This document shows, one piece after another, positions 36,299 through 46,947 of a stretch of 64,000 nucleotides of DNA. The stretch is from Rossellomorea sp. AcN35-11 (GTDB lineage: Bacteria > Bacillota > Bacilli > Bacillales > Bacillaceae_B), in contig CP128836.1 of assembly GCA_030388825.1 (NCBI GenBank), positions 248,001-312,000 of the forward strand, written 5' to 3'. Position numbers and translations under genes: made by a program. The number at the start of each line of letters is the position of its first letter. The first letter of the stretch is position 1. The notes below the pieces were generated by a model. The model did no database searches. It saw only the letters and a program-made list of their open reading frames with translations, and had not been told where the DNA came from.

Positions 36299-36304
36299 AG
36301 AAAT

Positions 36305-36340
36305 AGCCTATTCACTCAATGAGTGAATAGGCTTCTTTTA
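36305..36340 (+). terminator. intrinsic terminator of the DndC-like gene
   Basis: AGCCTATTCACTCA (36305-36318) pairs with TGAGTGAATAGGCT (36320-36333), then TCTTTT. Confidence 0.8.
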
Positions 36341-36436
36341 TTAGGAAAAGGAGAATTTGCTAAATGTAGTAAGGTATTTCTTCACTGAACTAGAAGGGCT
36401 AAGGCAAGTGACCAAATATAAAAGCAAAACTGCGAA

Positions 36437-36475
36437 CATAAAAAACCCCTGCCAATAATAGCAGGGGCAAAAATA
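36437..36475 (-). terminator. terminator of the minus-strand membrane-protein gene
   Basis: On the minus strand GCCCCTGC and GCAGGGG pair around TATTATTG and run into TTTTTT. It lies directly after the stop at 36482. Confidence 0.85.
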
Positions 36476-36481
36476 TTAACC

Positions 36482-37546
36482 TCAATTTTTCTTATGGAAA
36501 GCAACCACTTGACCAATTTCATGATCTCGTGTTTCCTGAATCGCTTTTACAGCTTCTGTATTATATTCAACTTCCCATTTAGTTTTAATAGCTTTAACAT
36601 ATTTTCGAGTTTCATCTACCCAAGACATATCAAGACCATCAAATGGTCCTTTGTTATCAATAGATGGGTTAATCCATTGTATTTCTTCATTATTACTAGG
36701 AAAACTCCAACCTTTCAATTCGTAAGTAAGACGGATCCTTCTCATGCAATCACGTTCCCACATCATTTCTACTCCATATCCAGCGTCAGTGTCTGGAAGC
36801 ATTCCAACCCATGGAATGCGGGGCTCATGGTGGAGATAATCTTCTTTAAAGTACATAGTCAACTTGTTATCAAGAAGTTTCCAAGATGCCACCTTGAGTG
36901 CAAATAGCATCATTAGAATATATCCCATAAGGTGAAGAATTATAGGAATAAGGTATTTAGCATTTGTTTGAGTGAATACATGTAGAAAGTCTTGCGAGCT
37001 AGAAAGAGCGAAAAATGCGATAACAAAAAGTGTTAGCGCGTGTAAACCCAATACACCGAAAATTTTCAGCCCAATTACCCTTAACACTGATACCCTTTGA
37101 TCAGGTTCATCACTAGAAAAGTTAGCATCCATTGTTACTCTATCTCGAAAATCTCGAAGGATAAGTGGATAAAAATCATTGTGAGCTCGATCCTTTTTAT
37201 AAGGAGAGAATGACTCAGGCGGCGACATTAAGTAGTAGTATAAAATAGGCGGAATAAAAGGTGTGCTGCTCCATCGTTTATACTCAAAAAAGTATTGTCT
37301 CTTTCTAATCTCCTCTTGATATCTGTATTTAACCTCATCCTTACGACCAAGAAGAAAGAGCGAAGTAAATATAATAAAGGCCCAATCTAAATGTTCCGTT
37401 ATATAAGGATAAACAGAATCCATAAGTTTTACATAATCGTCATACGCTGAGATATCTCCTCCTGAAAATATTTGAATAGCCCCCGTTATAGGGAATAGAG
37501 CAACAGCGATTAGTGCAATTTTAAATCCCATCTTTAGTAGTTTCAT
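36482..37546 (-). CDS. multi-pass membrane protein, unknown
   Basis: 354 aa from the ATG at 37546, behind AAGGAGGAG; an upstream in-frame extension of 44 codons runs through the leader terminator and is not credible. Four hydrophobic segments: FKIALIAVALFPITGAIQIF, a second near 55-70 (AFIIFTSLFLLG), a third near 180 (VLGLHALTLFVIAFFAL) and a fourth near 215. A soluble C-terminal domain follows (WERDCMRRIRLTYELKGW). No family recognised. It is the only minus-strand gene in the plasmid backbone and has its own AWGM leader, so it belongs to the same regulon as the replication genes. Confidence 0.6.
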   Translation of the reverse strand: MKLLKMGFKIALIAVALFPITGAIQIFSGGDISAYDDYVKLMDSVYPYITEHLDWAFIIFTSLFLLGRKDEVKYRYQEEIRKRQYFFEYKRWSSTPFIPPILYYYLMSPPESFSPYKKDRAHNDFYPLILRDFRDRVTMDANFSSDEPDQRVSVLRVIGLKIFGVLGLHALTLFVIAFFALSSSQDFLHVFTQTNAKYLIPIILHLMGYILMMLFALKVASWKLLDNKLTMYFKEDYLHHEPRIPWVGMLPDTDAGYGVEMMWERDCMRRIRLTYELKGWSFPSNNEEIQWINPSIDNKGPFDGLDMSWVDETRKYVKAIKTKWEVEYNTEAVKAIQETRDHEIGQVVAFHKKN

Positions 37547-37570
37547 AATTATTTCTCCTCCTTGTGTAAT

Positions 37571-37716
37571 AAAAAAACACTTCCTCAAAGGATAGAAATT
37601 TCTGATGAAATCAGAATAATCCCCAGACGAAGTGTCGGTTTTAATAATTAGTAAGTCAATTACGCTTGTAAAAGACATATGAAAATATTAGAAACAGTAT
37701 ATATATTTATTTTAGC
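37571..37716 (-). promoter_or_regulatory. minus-strand leader RNA: promoter, AWGM hairpin and two-part terminator
   Basis: Read on the minus strand: extended -10 TGCTAAAAT (hexamer 37709-37714), then 38 nt later TTAC-AAGC-GTAA (37660-37671). ACACTTC pairs with GAAGTGT around an inner TTCTGA/TCAGAA hairpin, followed by seven Ts and TTACACAAGGAGGAG. The same order as the plus-strand leaders on the opposite strand supports a real element. Confidence 0.75.
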
Positions 37717-37755
37717 ATATTAGTCATAGGTTTTGTTACTAAAACTCACCCTGTC

Positions 37756-37900
37756 TGCTATAATTAATAGTATATTCATTTAATGCCATACATTTATTTG
37801 TCCATGAGGACGAATCCACCAAAATTTAAAATGACTCAATCTGAGTTACCAATTTACAAAAAATCTTGGTATTTCAGATTGGGTTATTTTATTTTCCCAA
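37756..37900 (+). promoter_or_regulatory. leader RNA H: promoter, AWGM hairpin and two-part terminator (ligA)
   Basis: Extended -10 TGCTATAAT (hexamer 37759-37764). Small hairpin GTCC-ATGA-GGAC (37800-37811). Terminator-like hairpin AATCTGA/TCAGATT with inner ACCAA/TTGGT, then TTATTTTATTTTCCCAAAAC and the ligA site GAGGAG. Divergent from the minus-strand leader; together they fill 37547-37926. Confidence 0.75.
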
Positions 37901-37914
37901 AACATTTAATATGA

Positions 37915-39906
<1,992 letters not shown>

Positions 39907-39915
39907 TAGATGAGA

Positions 39916-39965
39916 AGAACTCACTTGTTTAGAAAGGGAAACTTTCTTAAGTGGGTTCTATTTTT
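39916..39965 (+). terminator. two-part terminator-like hairpin between ligA and the exonuclease gene
   Basis: AGAACTCACTT (39916-39926) pairs with AAGTGGGTTCT (39949-39959), inner AGAAAG/CTTTCT, followed by ATTTTT. The next start is 38 nt later without an obvious new promoter, so it probably attenuates read-through. Confidence 0.7.
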
Positions 39966-40002
39966 AAATATGATTCTAAAACTTATGAAGGCGGGTATTT
40001 AA

Positions 40003-40992
40003 ATGATTAAACAAATGACTTTAGAAGAATTATTCCTTAATGAGGGAACTAACGAAGAAATTAGTGGACAAAAAGAAGAGAGTTCTAGAAAAGTGTTATT
40101 ACTTCTAGACGGCCCAAACATACTAAGTAGGGCATATTATGCAACTAGCATATTCCCAGAAAAGATGATGAAGACAGAAGACGGACAATACGTAAATGGT
40201 GTTCATGGATTTCTTCAAATGTTAAATCAATATATGACAACCTTTAAACCTACACACATTGCAGCTTGTTTTGATGAGAATAGCGCTACTACATTTAGAA
40301 AGAAAATGTATCCAGATTATAAAGAAGGTAGGAAAGAAACCCCTCCTGAATTAAAGTCGCAATTTCCGATAATTAGAGATATATTGCCGAAAATCGGCAT
40401 ACAAACATTTGCAGGTGAGGTCTATGAAGCGGACGATTTCATAGCGAGCCTAAAAGAGAAATTTTTGAACGAACATCCAGAAGGTGAAGTTTTTATCATT
40501 AGCAAAGATCAAGACTTATTACAACTTGTCGATGATAGTACAACAGTAATCTCTAAGAAGAATAAATCTGAAATCCATTACGATCCTTCAAGATTCTCAG
40601 AAGACTATTATGGATTTAACCCTGAACAAATCATTGACCTTAAAGCGATCCAAGGAGACACCTCAGACAATATAAAAGGGATCCCAGGGATAGGCGAAAA
40701 AGGAGCGGTAAAACTATTACAAAAATATAATTCGGTTGAATTGTTACTTGAGAATAAAGATTCATTAGATAGCAGTTTTAGTCGATACCGGAAGAATGTA
40801 TTAGAAAGTGGAGACGAAGCAACTTTCTGCAAAAAATTAACTACATTAGTTAAGAACATAGAGGAAGTAACAGAATTGAAAACCTCTAACATTAAAGCAA
40901 ATATAGATATCAGTTCATTAATTGAGATATGTAAGAAATATCAATTTCCTAAGATTCTAAATGCAATAGAATTTGGGAAGTGGGATAAATAA
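40003..40992 (+). CDS. 5'-3' exonuclease (PolI N-domain/FEN type)
   Basis: A 329-aa stand-alone flap/RNA-primer nuclease. The core starts at about residue 29 with LLLLDGPNILSRAYYATS, and has CFDENSATTFRKKMYPDYKE, VYEADDFIASL, FIISKDQDLLQLVDD and LKAIQGDTSDNIKGIPGIGEKGA, which supply the metal-binding acidic residues and HhH. An N-terminal tail of 28 residues carries QMTLEELFL, a looser version of the clamp-binding peptide. With LigA it would process Okazaki fragments. Confidence 0.9.
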   Translation: MIKQMTLEELFLNEGTNEEISGQKEESSRKVLLLLDGPNILSRAYYATSIFPEKMMKTEDGQYVNGVHGFLQMLNQYMTTFKPTHIAACFDENSATTFRKKMYPDYKEGRKETPPELKSQFPIIRDILPKIGIQTFAGEVYEADDFIASLKEKFLNEHPEGEVFIISKDQDLLQLVDDSTTVISKKNKSEIHYDPSRFSEDYYGFNPEQIIDLKAIQGDTSDNIKGIPGIGEKGAVKLLQKYNSVELLLENKDSLDSSFSRYRKNVLESGDEATFCKKLTTLVKNIEEVTELKTSNIKANIDISSLIEICKKYQFPKILNAIEFGKWDK

Positions 40993-40997
40993 AAGTT

Positions 40998-41030
40998 AAG
41001 ACTTGCAGAGAATAGCTGCAAGTCTTTTTT
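40998..41030 (+). terminator. intrinsic terminator after the exonuclease gene
   Basis: AAGACTTGCAG (40998-41008) pairs with CTGCAAGTCTT (41016-41026), followed by six Ts. Confidence 0.85.
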
Positions 41031-41353
41031 AATTCAGTAATGGAGAAGTTTAAATGACATTATTAACAAATATATTTCAAACATATAACATTATATTTTA
41101 ACCCCTCTAAAATATTATAGTTATCGAATAGTATAGCGAGAACAACAAACAACAAATTGTTATGTGTTAAATTATTAAGAATTATCTTTACTCAATGTAT
41201 TAATATACTTTATAATGTATCTAAAGTCCTAACAGGTAATATATACTAATTAGAACCATTTCTTCCAATTAGTGTTATGGAATTTCTTTACTCAGGTTAA
41301 TTATCGAACTAATAAATAGACTAAATATTATTTAAACAAGGAGTGGCCTTAAC
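41031..41353 (+). promoter_or_regulatory. AT-rich intergenic region with promoter
   Basis: About 320 nt without a gene. TATAAT at 41211-41216 is the best -10. An ACTAATT/AATTAGT hairpin lies near 41247-41276. No U-run terminator or AWGM hairpin is visible, so this leader differs from the family. The gene at 41354 starts behind AAGGAGTGG. Confidence 0.4.
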
Positions 41354-41560
41354 ATGGAACTAAATACAAAATTTTGGATGGTAGTATGGAATAAAAAGAG
41401 TGGAGATTTTAGAAATGCTAAAATAGAAGGAACTGATAAAGACAATACAGACCTAATATCTGAGAAGTTTGAAAAAAATTATCCACAATACAGAGTTATA
41501 CATGTAGGTGAAGGGGAACAGCCTCCTAAAACTTATCGTTCTTTACAATATGTAAACTAA
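41354..41560 (+). CDS. small hypothetical protein
   Basis: 68 aa, with AAGGAGTGG upstream. FWMVVWNKKSGDFRNAKIEG and YPQYRVIHVGEGEQPP suggest a small single-domain beta protein. No family recognised. Stands alone between the exonuclease and the 98-aa gene. Confidence 0.55.
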   Translation: MELNTKFWMVVWNKKSGDFRNAKIEGTDKDNTDLISEKFEKNYPQYRVIHVGEGEQPPKTYRSLQYVN

Positions 41561-41568
41561 CCAAAGTA

Positions 41569-41698
41569 TGATAAAATATATTTTATAGATGTTACTTAAT
41601 TTTAAATTTTTCCCCTTCCAAGAGGAAGGTATTGAAACGCCTAGTTGAAAGGTTAAACATTCTAGTTTTCTAGAAGAAACTTTCTCTAGGTGTTTTTT
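41569..41698 (+). promoter_or_regulatory. leader RNA I: promoter, AWGM hairpin and two-part terminator
   Basis: Extended -10 TGATAAAAT (hexamer 41572-41577). Small hairpin CCTTCC-AAGA-GGAAGG (41614-41629). Terminator AACGCCTAG (41636-41644) with CTAGGTGTT (41686-41694), inner TTCTAG-TTTT-CTAGAA, six Ts. Precedes the 98-aa QMDLF protein. Confidence 0.75.
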
Positions 41699-41757
41699 GT
41701 TGTCTAATTTTAATTTAGTAACCCTACTATTATATTCACATTTAAGGAGAGATAACG

Positions 41758-42054
41758 ATGCCAGCACAAGCGAAGAAATATGAATATGACCAGATGGACC
41801 TCTTTGAATTTGCTTTAACAGAGGAGGAACCAGTAGTTAAAACACCAATGGAAACCACATTTGGAGAATCAGAAGGTGCACAAGTAGAACAGAAAGATAA
41901 TATAGAACAAAAGTACAGAAAAGGTGCATCTATCTATTATAGAGGAGAAGCGGGTGTTTACTTGAATCCGTATTCGAATGATCATAAAACCTCTACGATA
42001 AAGATAGGAGAGTCACACATCGTTGTTTTAACATCAGCGATTGAAGAAAGGTAA
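41758..42054 (+). CDS. small protein with N-terminal clamp-binding motif
   Basis: 98 aa behind AAGGAGAGA. Residues 12-16 are QMDLF, followed by an acidic low-complexity linker and a C-terminal 45-residue beta-rich part (GASIYYRGEAGVYLNPY ... HIVVLTSAIEE). No catalytic motif. It could be a clamp adaptor or competitor; this is inference from the motif alone. Confidence 0.6.
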   Translation: MPAQAKKYEYDQMDLFEFALTEEEPVVKTPMETTFGESEGAQVEQKDNIEQKYRKGASIYYRGEAGVYLNPYSNDHKTSTIKIGESHIVVLTSAIEER

Positions 42055-42076
42055 ACCCCGAAATTCGGGGTTTCTT
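42055..42076 (+). terminator. intrinsic terminator
   Basis: AACCCCGAA and TTCGGGGTT form a tight stem, then TCTTT. It ends the 98-aa gene, and the dnaX leader promoter follows within 30 nt. Confidence 0.75.
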
Positions 42077-42104
42077 TATGTTAATGGTAATCAATAATGA
42101 CCGG

Positions 42105-42275
42105 TGATATAATAAATATATATATTTATTTAATTAATTTAAATTTACTTCTAAGCAGGGGGAAATTAATTTTAAAAAACACTCTAATTAAACGAGTGAT
42201 CACAGCTGCTAAAATGCAGAAACGGCAATTCGCTGCTAGTGTTCATTCCTTTAATTAGGGTGTTTTTTTGTACCC
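42105..42275 (+). promoter_or_regulatory. leader RNA J: promoter, AWGM hairpin and two-part terminator (dnaX)
   Basis: Extended -10 TGATATAAT (hexamer 42108-42113). Small hairpin CTTCT-AAGC-AGGGG (42148-42161), extended by AATTT/AAATT. The terminator pairs ACACTCTAATTAAA (42179-42192) with TTTAATTAGGGTGT (42250-42263), a larger branched inner part (42193-42249), seven Ts, then GTACCCTAAAAAATA. The 140 nt from here to dnaX hold an AAAAAGGAGTG site opening only GTG AGG AGT TAG, plus open but start-less frames. Confidence 0.7.
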
Positions 42276-42417
42276 TAAAAAATAAAAAGGAGTGAGAAAG
42301 TGAGGAGTTAGAGGTACTTATTGTATCCATGCCAGATGCAAGAGGGTTACACTAAAACCAATAAACCTGGCAGAAATTTTTGAGAATACAAAAAAAGAGA
42401 TGAAGGAGAGAGTAAAC

Positions 42418-44373
42418 ATGCATTTAGCTTTATATCGTGTACACAGACCACAGTTTTTTAGAGAGGTAGTAGGACAGGTAGCTCCAACCAGAGTACTTAG
42501 AAATGCTATTACAAAAGAAGAGTTCACACACGCTTATCTATTTTCAGGTCCCCGAGGAACAGGTAAAACTAGTATAGCTAAAATTCTTGCAAAAGCGGTA
42601 AATTGTACGTCTCCTGAACAAGGCGAACCATGCGGAAAGTGCGAAAACTGCAAACAGTTAAATCCGTCCGATATTATCGAAATCGATGCTGCGTCCAACA
42701 ATGGTGTTGATGAAATACGTGAAATCAGAGAAAACGTGAAATATGCTCCAACTAACGGACGTTACAAAGTGTATATCATTGATGAAGTTCACATGCTTAC
42801 AATTGCTGCATTCAATGCACTACTGAAGACTTTAGAAGAACCACCTAAACATGTTATTTTTATTCTTGCCACAACAGAACCACACAAGGTACCGTTAACA
42901 ATTATCTCTCGTTGCCAACGATATGATTTTAAACGGATCTCAATTAAAGATATCGTAAGCCGCATGAAAAATGTTTTAGAGCAAGAAGGTGTATTAGCAG
43001 AGGACAACGCGCTGGAGTTAATTGCTAGAGTTGCTCAAGGGGGCATGCGTGACGCTCTAAGCCTTTTAGATCAGGCCATCTCTCATGCGGAAGGTACCGT
43101 AACACTAGAAGATGTAATTGCTATCACCGGTACTGTCGGACTAGATCTTTTGACAAGAACTATTGAACTAATTCATTCCAAAAAAACCTCTGAAGTTTTA
43201 AACGTTGTGAATGAGATCATTGAGGGAGGAAAAGAACCTCATTTCTTTCTTGAAGACCTACTAACATACTACCGTGACATTATCTTATACCAAACAATCG
43301 GCCAGAAAGCGGACTTATCCAAAGCGATGCTTGATGAATCATTCGTCAGATTAGCGAAGAAAATTCCTTCAGCGGCTATTTATTATATTACAGATATCCT
43401 TAACGAAAAATTAAAAGACATTCGTTATTCCAATCAGAGTAAAGTTCTATTGGAACTAGCTTTAGTGAAAGTCTGCCAACCAGAGACTGGTGTTGATCCA
43501 CTTCTAAAAGAGCAAATTAAGAAAGAAATTCTCCAAGAGCTAGGCAATGGAGAAATAACTTTACCTAATCCTCCAAGCAAAGAGGATACAAAACAAGAAG
43601 TGTCACACCAGGAGTCAAACACCACTTCACCAAACCAAAATATGCAAACTAAACAAGAGGAAACAGTTAAGGAAGAAATGATTGAAGCAGACTTGAGTAT
43701 ATTAGACCTGGTAGCAGCAGATTTGAAAGAAGAAGAACAGTCGAATGTAGAATCATTACCTAATCCAAAAAAAGAAGAACAGAATAATGTAGAATCATCA
43801 CCAGATCCGAAAGAAGAATCTGAGGAAGTCCCATTTGACATCCCGGAGGACAGTTCGATTCCACCTTTAACCGAGGAAAATTTCTTTGAAAAATTAGTCG
43901 AAGAAGATATAAAAAATGGAGCAGAATATATTGATTTTGTAGACGGAGAAGAAAAACGAAGTTCTAGTACTGAAACAGACAATGGCATTGTAACTGATGA
44001 AGCTACAGCAGGTCAGGAAGATGACATTTTCCATATCCTCAACAATAGCACGAAGGAACATAAAACTGAGTACTTAAAAAAGGAAGAAGAATTCCTTGAT
44101 AAACTTAAGAAAACAAAAGTACCAGTTTATAAATTGTTTAGCGCTGCGGAGAAATTACGTGCTGTTTCTAACACTCACATGGTAATAGAGTACAAGCAAT
44201 CCTTCCAATCAGGAATGATCCAAAAGAAGAGCAATCAAACAGTCTTAAAATCAGTATTCGCAGAGGTTTTAGGAAGAGAACTTGAAGTCAAGGCATATAC
44301 AACTGAAGAATTAACCCCAGTACTGTATGAATTCTCACAGAAAAAAAAAGCCGAAGCTAATGCCCGGCTTTAA
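42418..44373 (+). CDS. dnaX: DNA polymerase III gamma/tau subunit
   Basis: 651 aa from the ATG at 42418 (site GAAGGAGAGAG). The clamp-loader ATPase has Walker A GPRGTGKTS (44-52), the zinc site C63, C72, C75, C78, the DEVH box in IIDEVHMLT and the SRC motif in IISRCQRYDF. Domain III follows, then a long acidic linker with the repeated segment PNPKKEEQNNVES / PDPKEESEE, and a C-terminal tau-like domain. With HolB it would load the clamp encoded at 45603. An A9 run and a short hairpin lie at the last codons. Confidence 0.9.
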   Translation: MHLALYRVHRPQFFREVVGQVAPTRVLRNAITKEEFTHAYLFSGPRGTGKTSIAKILAKAVNCTSPEQGEPCGKCENCKQLNPSDIIEIDAASNNGVDEIREIRENVKYAPTNGRYKVYIIDEVHMLTIAAFNALLKTLEEPPKHVIFILATTEPHKVPLTIISRCQRYDFKRISIKDIVSRMKNVLEQEGVLAEDNALELIARVAQGGMRDALSLLDQAISHAEGTVTLEDVIAITGTVGLDLLTRTIELIHSKKTSEVLNVVNEIIEGGKEPHFFLEDLLTYYRDIILYQTIGQKADLSKAMLDESFVRLAKKIPSAAIYYITDILNEKLKDIRYSNQSKVLLELALVKVCQPETGVDPLLKEQIKKEILQELGNGEITLPNPPSKEDTKQEVSHQESNTTSPNQNMQTKQEETVKEEMIEADLSILDLVAADLKEEEQSNVESLPNPKKEEQNNVESSPDPKEESEEVPFDIPEDSSIPPLTEENFFEKLVEEDIKNGAEYIDFVDGEEKRSSSTETDNGIVTDEATAGQEDDIFHILNNSTKEHKTEYLKKEEEFLDKLKKTKVPVYKLFSAAEKLRAVSNTHMVIEYKQSFQSGMIQKKSNQTVLKSVFAEVLGRELEVKAYTTEELTPVLYEFSQKKKAEANARL

Positions 44374-44388
44374 GTTGGAGGGAATAAA

Positions 44389-45372
44389 ATGAGTTGGAAT
44401 AAGATAGAAGACAAACAACCTAAAGTGACAAGAATCGTAAAAAACAGCATTACAAACGATAGAATCTCTCACGGATATCTCTTCAAAGGTGGTAAAGGGG
44501 TAGGTAAGGAAGAAATCGCCATACACTTTATTAAGCGATTTTTTTGCAAATCTCCAAATGGTGCCGAGCCTTGTGGTGTTTGCGAACATTGCAAAAGGAT
44601 TAAATCTGAAAATGTTCATCCAGATTTCCATATTGTTCGACCAGATGGCAATTCAATTAAAATTGATCAAATAAGAGAACTTCAAAAGGAATTTAATTGG
44701 AAGTCTGTTGAGGGAGAGAAAAAAGCGTATCTTATAGTGGATGCTGAAAAGATGACCACTCAATCCGCGAATGGATTGCTTAAGTTTTTGGAAGAACCTA
44801 GCCAAAACACTCTCGCCATCCTTTTAACAACACAACCTCAGAGAATATTGACAACCATTAAGTCACGGTGTCAAGAAATTGCTTTCCAACCCTTAAAATC
44901 TTCAGCTCTAGTTGAAGAACTAGAATCAGAGGGAGTAGACAAAACATTAGGGATGGTAGTATCTCAACTAACTAATGACTTTGAAAAAGCAACCGAGTTA
45001 GTAAATGATGAATGGTTTCTTAAATCACTTTCAATCGTCAAACAACTAACCAATGAAATTTACAATAACCCTGATAATGCCGTCTTTATGGTACAAGGAG
45101 AGTGGATAAAACACTTTAAAGAAAAAGAACAACAACACATGGGACTTGAGCTTTTACTCCTATGGTATCGCGACATTCAAATGTATCAACTGGACAAGGA
45201 ACTAATCTTTGTAAATGAAAAAGTACAAATCGAGATCCAAAACATCGAATTAGCTACTTTGTATGAGATTATGAATGATGTTATTCAAGCAAAAGGTAAA
45301 TTATATAGTAATTCCAATCACCAAATGGTGATGGAACAGCTTGTTTTTTCTATAACTTCAAAAGTTTTATAA
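44389..45372 (+). CDS. holB: DNA polymerase III delta-prime subunit
   Basis: A 327-aa clamp-loader subunit. It has a P-loop-like GGKGVGKEE (34-42), zinc-site cysteines (C53, then EPCGVCEHC), AYLIVDAEKMTTQSANGLLKFLEEP and the SRC motif in TTIKSRCQEI. Start behind TTGGAGGG, 16 nt after dnaX. The usual chromosomal holB neighbours are missing, so this is an element-specific clamp-loader operon. Confidence 0.88.
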   Translation: MSWNKIEDKQPKVTRIVKNSITNDRISHGYLFKGGKGVGKEEIAIHFIKRFFCKSPNGAEPCGVCEHCKRIKSENVHPDFHIVRPDGNSIKIDQIRELQKEFNWKSVEGEKKAYLIVDAEKMTTQSANGLLKFLEEPSQNTLAILLTTQPQRILTTIKSRCQEIAFQPLKSSALVEELESEGVDKTLGMVVSQLTNDFEKATELVNDEWFLKSLSIVKQLTNEIYNNPDNAVFMVQGEWIKHFKEKEQQHMGLELLLLWYRDIQMYQLDKELIFVNEKVQIEIQNIELATLYEIMNDVIQAKGKLYSNSNHQMVMEQLVFSITSKVL

Positions 45373-45373
45373 T

Positions 45374-45411
45374 CCAACAAGGAGGGGTAAACAACCTCTC
45401 CTTGTTTTGTT
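45374..45411 (+). terminator. intrinsic terminator after holB
   Basis: AACAAGGAGGGG pairs with CCTCTCCTTGTT around TAAACAA, followed by TTGTTTG. It separates the clamp loader from the clamp transcript. Confidence 0.75.
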
Positions 45412-45433
45412 TGTATTCATTAGTAAAAACAGG

Positions 45434-45569
45434 TAGAATAATAATATATCCATTTTAATCTTAAGATACTATTTTGCTCATGCGAGTGAATAATAACCTT
45501 GTTATGAAAACGCCTTTGGGTGACTATTGCATTTTTACATGCGAATAGCACCTAGAGGCGTTTTTTTAT
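45434..45569 (+). promoter_or_regulatory. leader RNA K: promoter, AWGM hairpin and two-part terminator (clamp gene)
   Basis: -10 TAGAAT (45434-45439) or the overlapping TAATAAT. Small hairpin TTTGCTC-ATGC-GAGTGAA (45473-45490). The terminator pairs AACGCCTTTGGGTG with CACCTAGAGGCGTT around CTATTGCAT...ATGCGAATAG, seven Ts. The clamp gene ribosome site AAGGAGAGAG follows. Confidence 0.72.
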
Positions 45570-45602
45570 ATATCCATTTTTAAATATTAAGGAGAGAGAG
45601 TA

Positions 45603-46799
45603 ATGAAAACAATCACAAAAGGAGCAACTATCAATTCAGAGGTACTACAAGAAATAGGAAAAGTATTTGGTAAGGTAGCGGATAAGAAAGGATTAAGAGA
45701 TAATAATCTTTATTTATCCGAAAAGGAAGGTAAACAAAGTTTCTATCTGAGTGGTTCCGACATCAGTGTAGAAAGAACAATTCCTCTTGAGAGTGGGGTT
45801 CCGATTTCAACTGTTGTTCCAACTAAGGAATTTCGTCATAAAGTAGGAATTACTCCAAATAACACAGAAATCACTTTAATGGAGGCTAACAGTAAATTGT
45901 ATTTCACCTGGGGCAAGGGAGCGAAATTAAGAGTACCACACTGCAACGAGCAGATCCCTTTATTGTCCATCCCTGAAATCTCAGATTGGATCGAATGGAA
46001 GCCCGGTACATTACATGAGGTAACAAGAGAATTCATGGAATTTTCGTGCCAAGAGAGTGATGAACGCGCTGACAGAGAACCCGTTTACACTGGAGTTAAT
46101 TTTCAAAGAGACTCAGAATTCAATGAAACATACATCCGTGCTACAGACAAAAGAAAAGCAGCATCGATGTCTAAAGAAATTAATTGGTTTAATAAAACAA
46201 TTACAATATCTACAACAACATTAGTTGCAGTAGCAGAAATTATTTCAGCTGAAAAGTCTATTCAGGTTGGAATAAATGATGAAGCGACACTTATCGTTTT
46301 TAAAACTAGCGATACAGTGGTGCTTTCTAGAGTGCTTGACGGACAGTTCAACAATGCCGCCATAGACAAGGTGTTTACTCTTGCACCATCAATGGCAGAA
46401 ACATGGTACCGAGTGGACCTTGCAGACATTGAAAATGCTTGTTACAGAGCTATTAAACTCGCGCCTACATCACGATTAATCAAAATCTTTAGTGATGGAA
46501 GTGAAGTTTTATATCAGGCAGGTCAAAATGTACACCTTCCTAAAGAAGGAAGAGATGAAGAGGATTTGATCGAGCCAATCGGAGGTGTAGTCGATAGCGT
46601 AAAAGGTGTGGTTAAACCTATCATTGTTGATGCAGCAAACCTTTTAGCAGCAACAAAATTATTTAAAATGGATAGTACACCTGAAATCACCTTATTGACT
46701 GCTTTACCTAACGAAAGCCGACCAGGGCCCGGACCAGTTACAGTTATTGATGAAGATAATCAAGCAGCGCAAGCGCTAATCGGACAAATTAGGCATTGA
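45603..46799 (+). CDS. divergent DNA polymerase sliding clamp (DnaN-like)
   Basis: A 398-aa protein. Overall identity to chromosomal DnaN is low, but the clamp landmarks occur in order: IPLESGVPISTVVPTKEFRHKV in domain I, the domain II segment INWFNKTITISTTTLVAVAEI, DGQFNNAAIDKVF in the position of the L-x-G-x-F-P element, PIIVDAANLLAATKLFK and a final strand region. Length is near the usual 370-380. Its place right after dnaX and holB and under the same leader type supports the call. It is the expected receptor for the Q-[IM]-x-L-F peptides in neighbours. Confidence 0.62.
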   Translation: MKTITKGATINSEVLQEIGKVFGKVADKKGLRDNNLYLSEKEGKQSFYLSGSDISVERTIPLESGVPISTVVPTKEFRHKVGITPNNTEITLMEANSKLYFTWGKGAKLRVPHCNEQIPLLSIPEISDWIEWKPGTLHEVTREFMEFSCQESDERADREPVYTGVNFQRDSEFNETYIRATDKRKAASMSKEINWFNKTITISTTTLVAVAEIISAEKSIQVGINDEATLIVFKTSDTVVLSRVLDGQFNNAAIDKVFTLAPSMAETWYRVDLADIENACYRAIKLAPTSRLIKIFSDGSEVLYQAGQNVHLPKEGRDEEDLIEPIGGVVDSVKGVVKPIIVDAANLLAATKLFKMDSTPEITLLTALPNESRPGPGPVTVIDEDNQAAQALIGQIRH

Positions 46800-46814
46800 A
46801 TATGAAGGTAAGAG

Positions 46815-46853
46815 AGGCTTTACGATCAAGAAGTATCGTAGAGCCTTTTTTTA
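46815..46853 (+). terminator. intrinsic terminator after the clamp gene
   Basis: AGGCTTTACGAT and ATCGTAGAGCCT pair with one mismatch, followed by seven Ts. Confidence 0.82.
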
Positions 46854-46947
46854 ATTCAATATGCAATACGAAATTTGACAGCCATCAATATGAAAAAAAA
46901 AACTAAGGAAACAAACTATCTTAACGTAAAGGAATGGAGGATTATAA

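Noticed and set aside
43434-43988. 184-aa minus-strand ORF opposite dnaX
   Set aside because: Serine-rich composition is the reverse reading of the acidic dnaX linker; no start signal.
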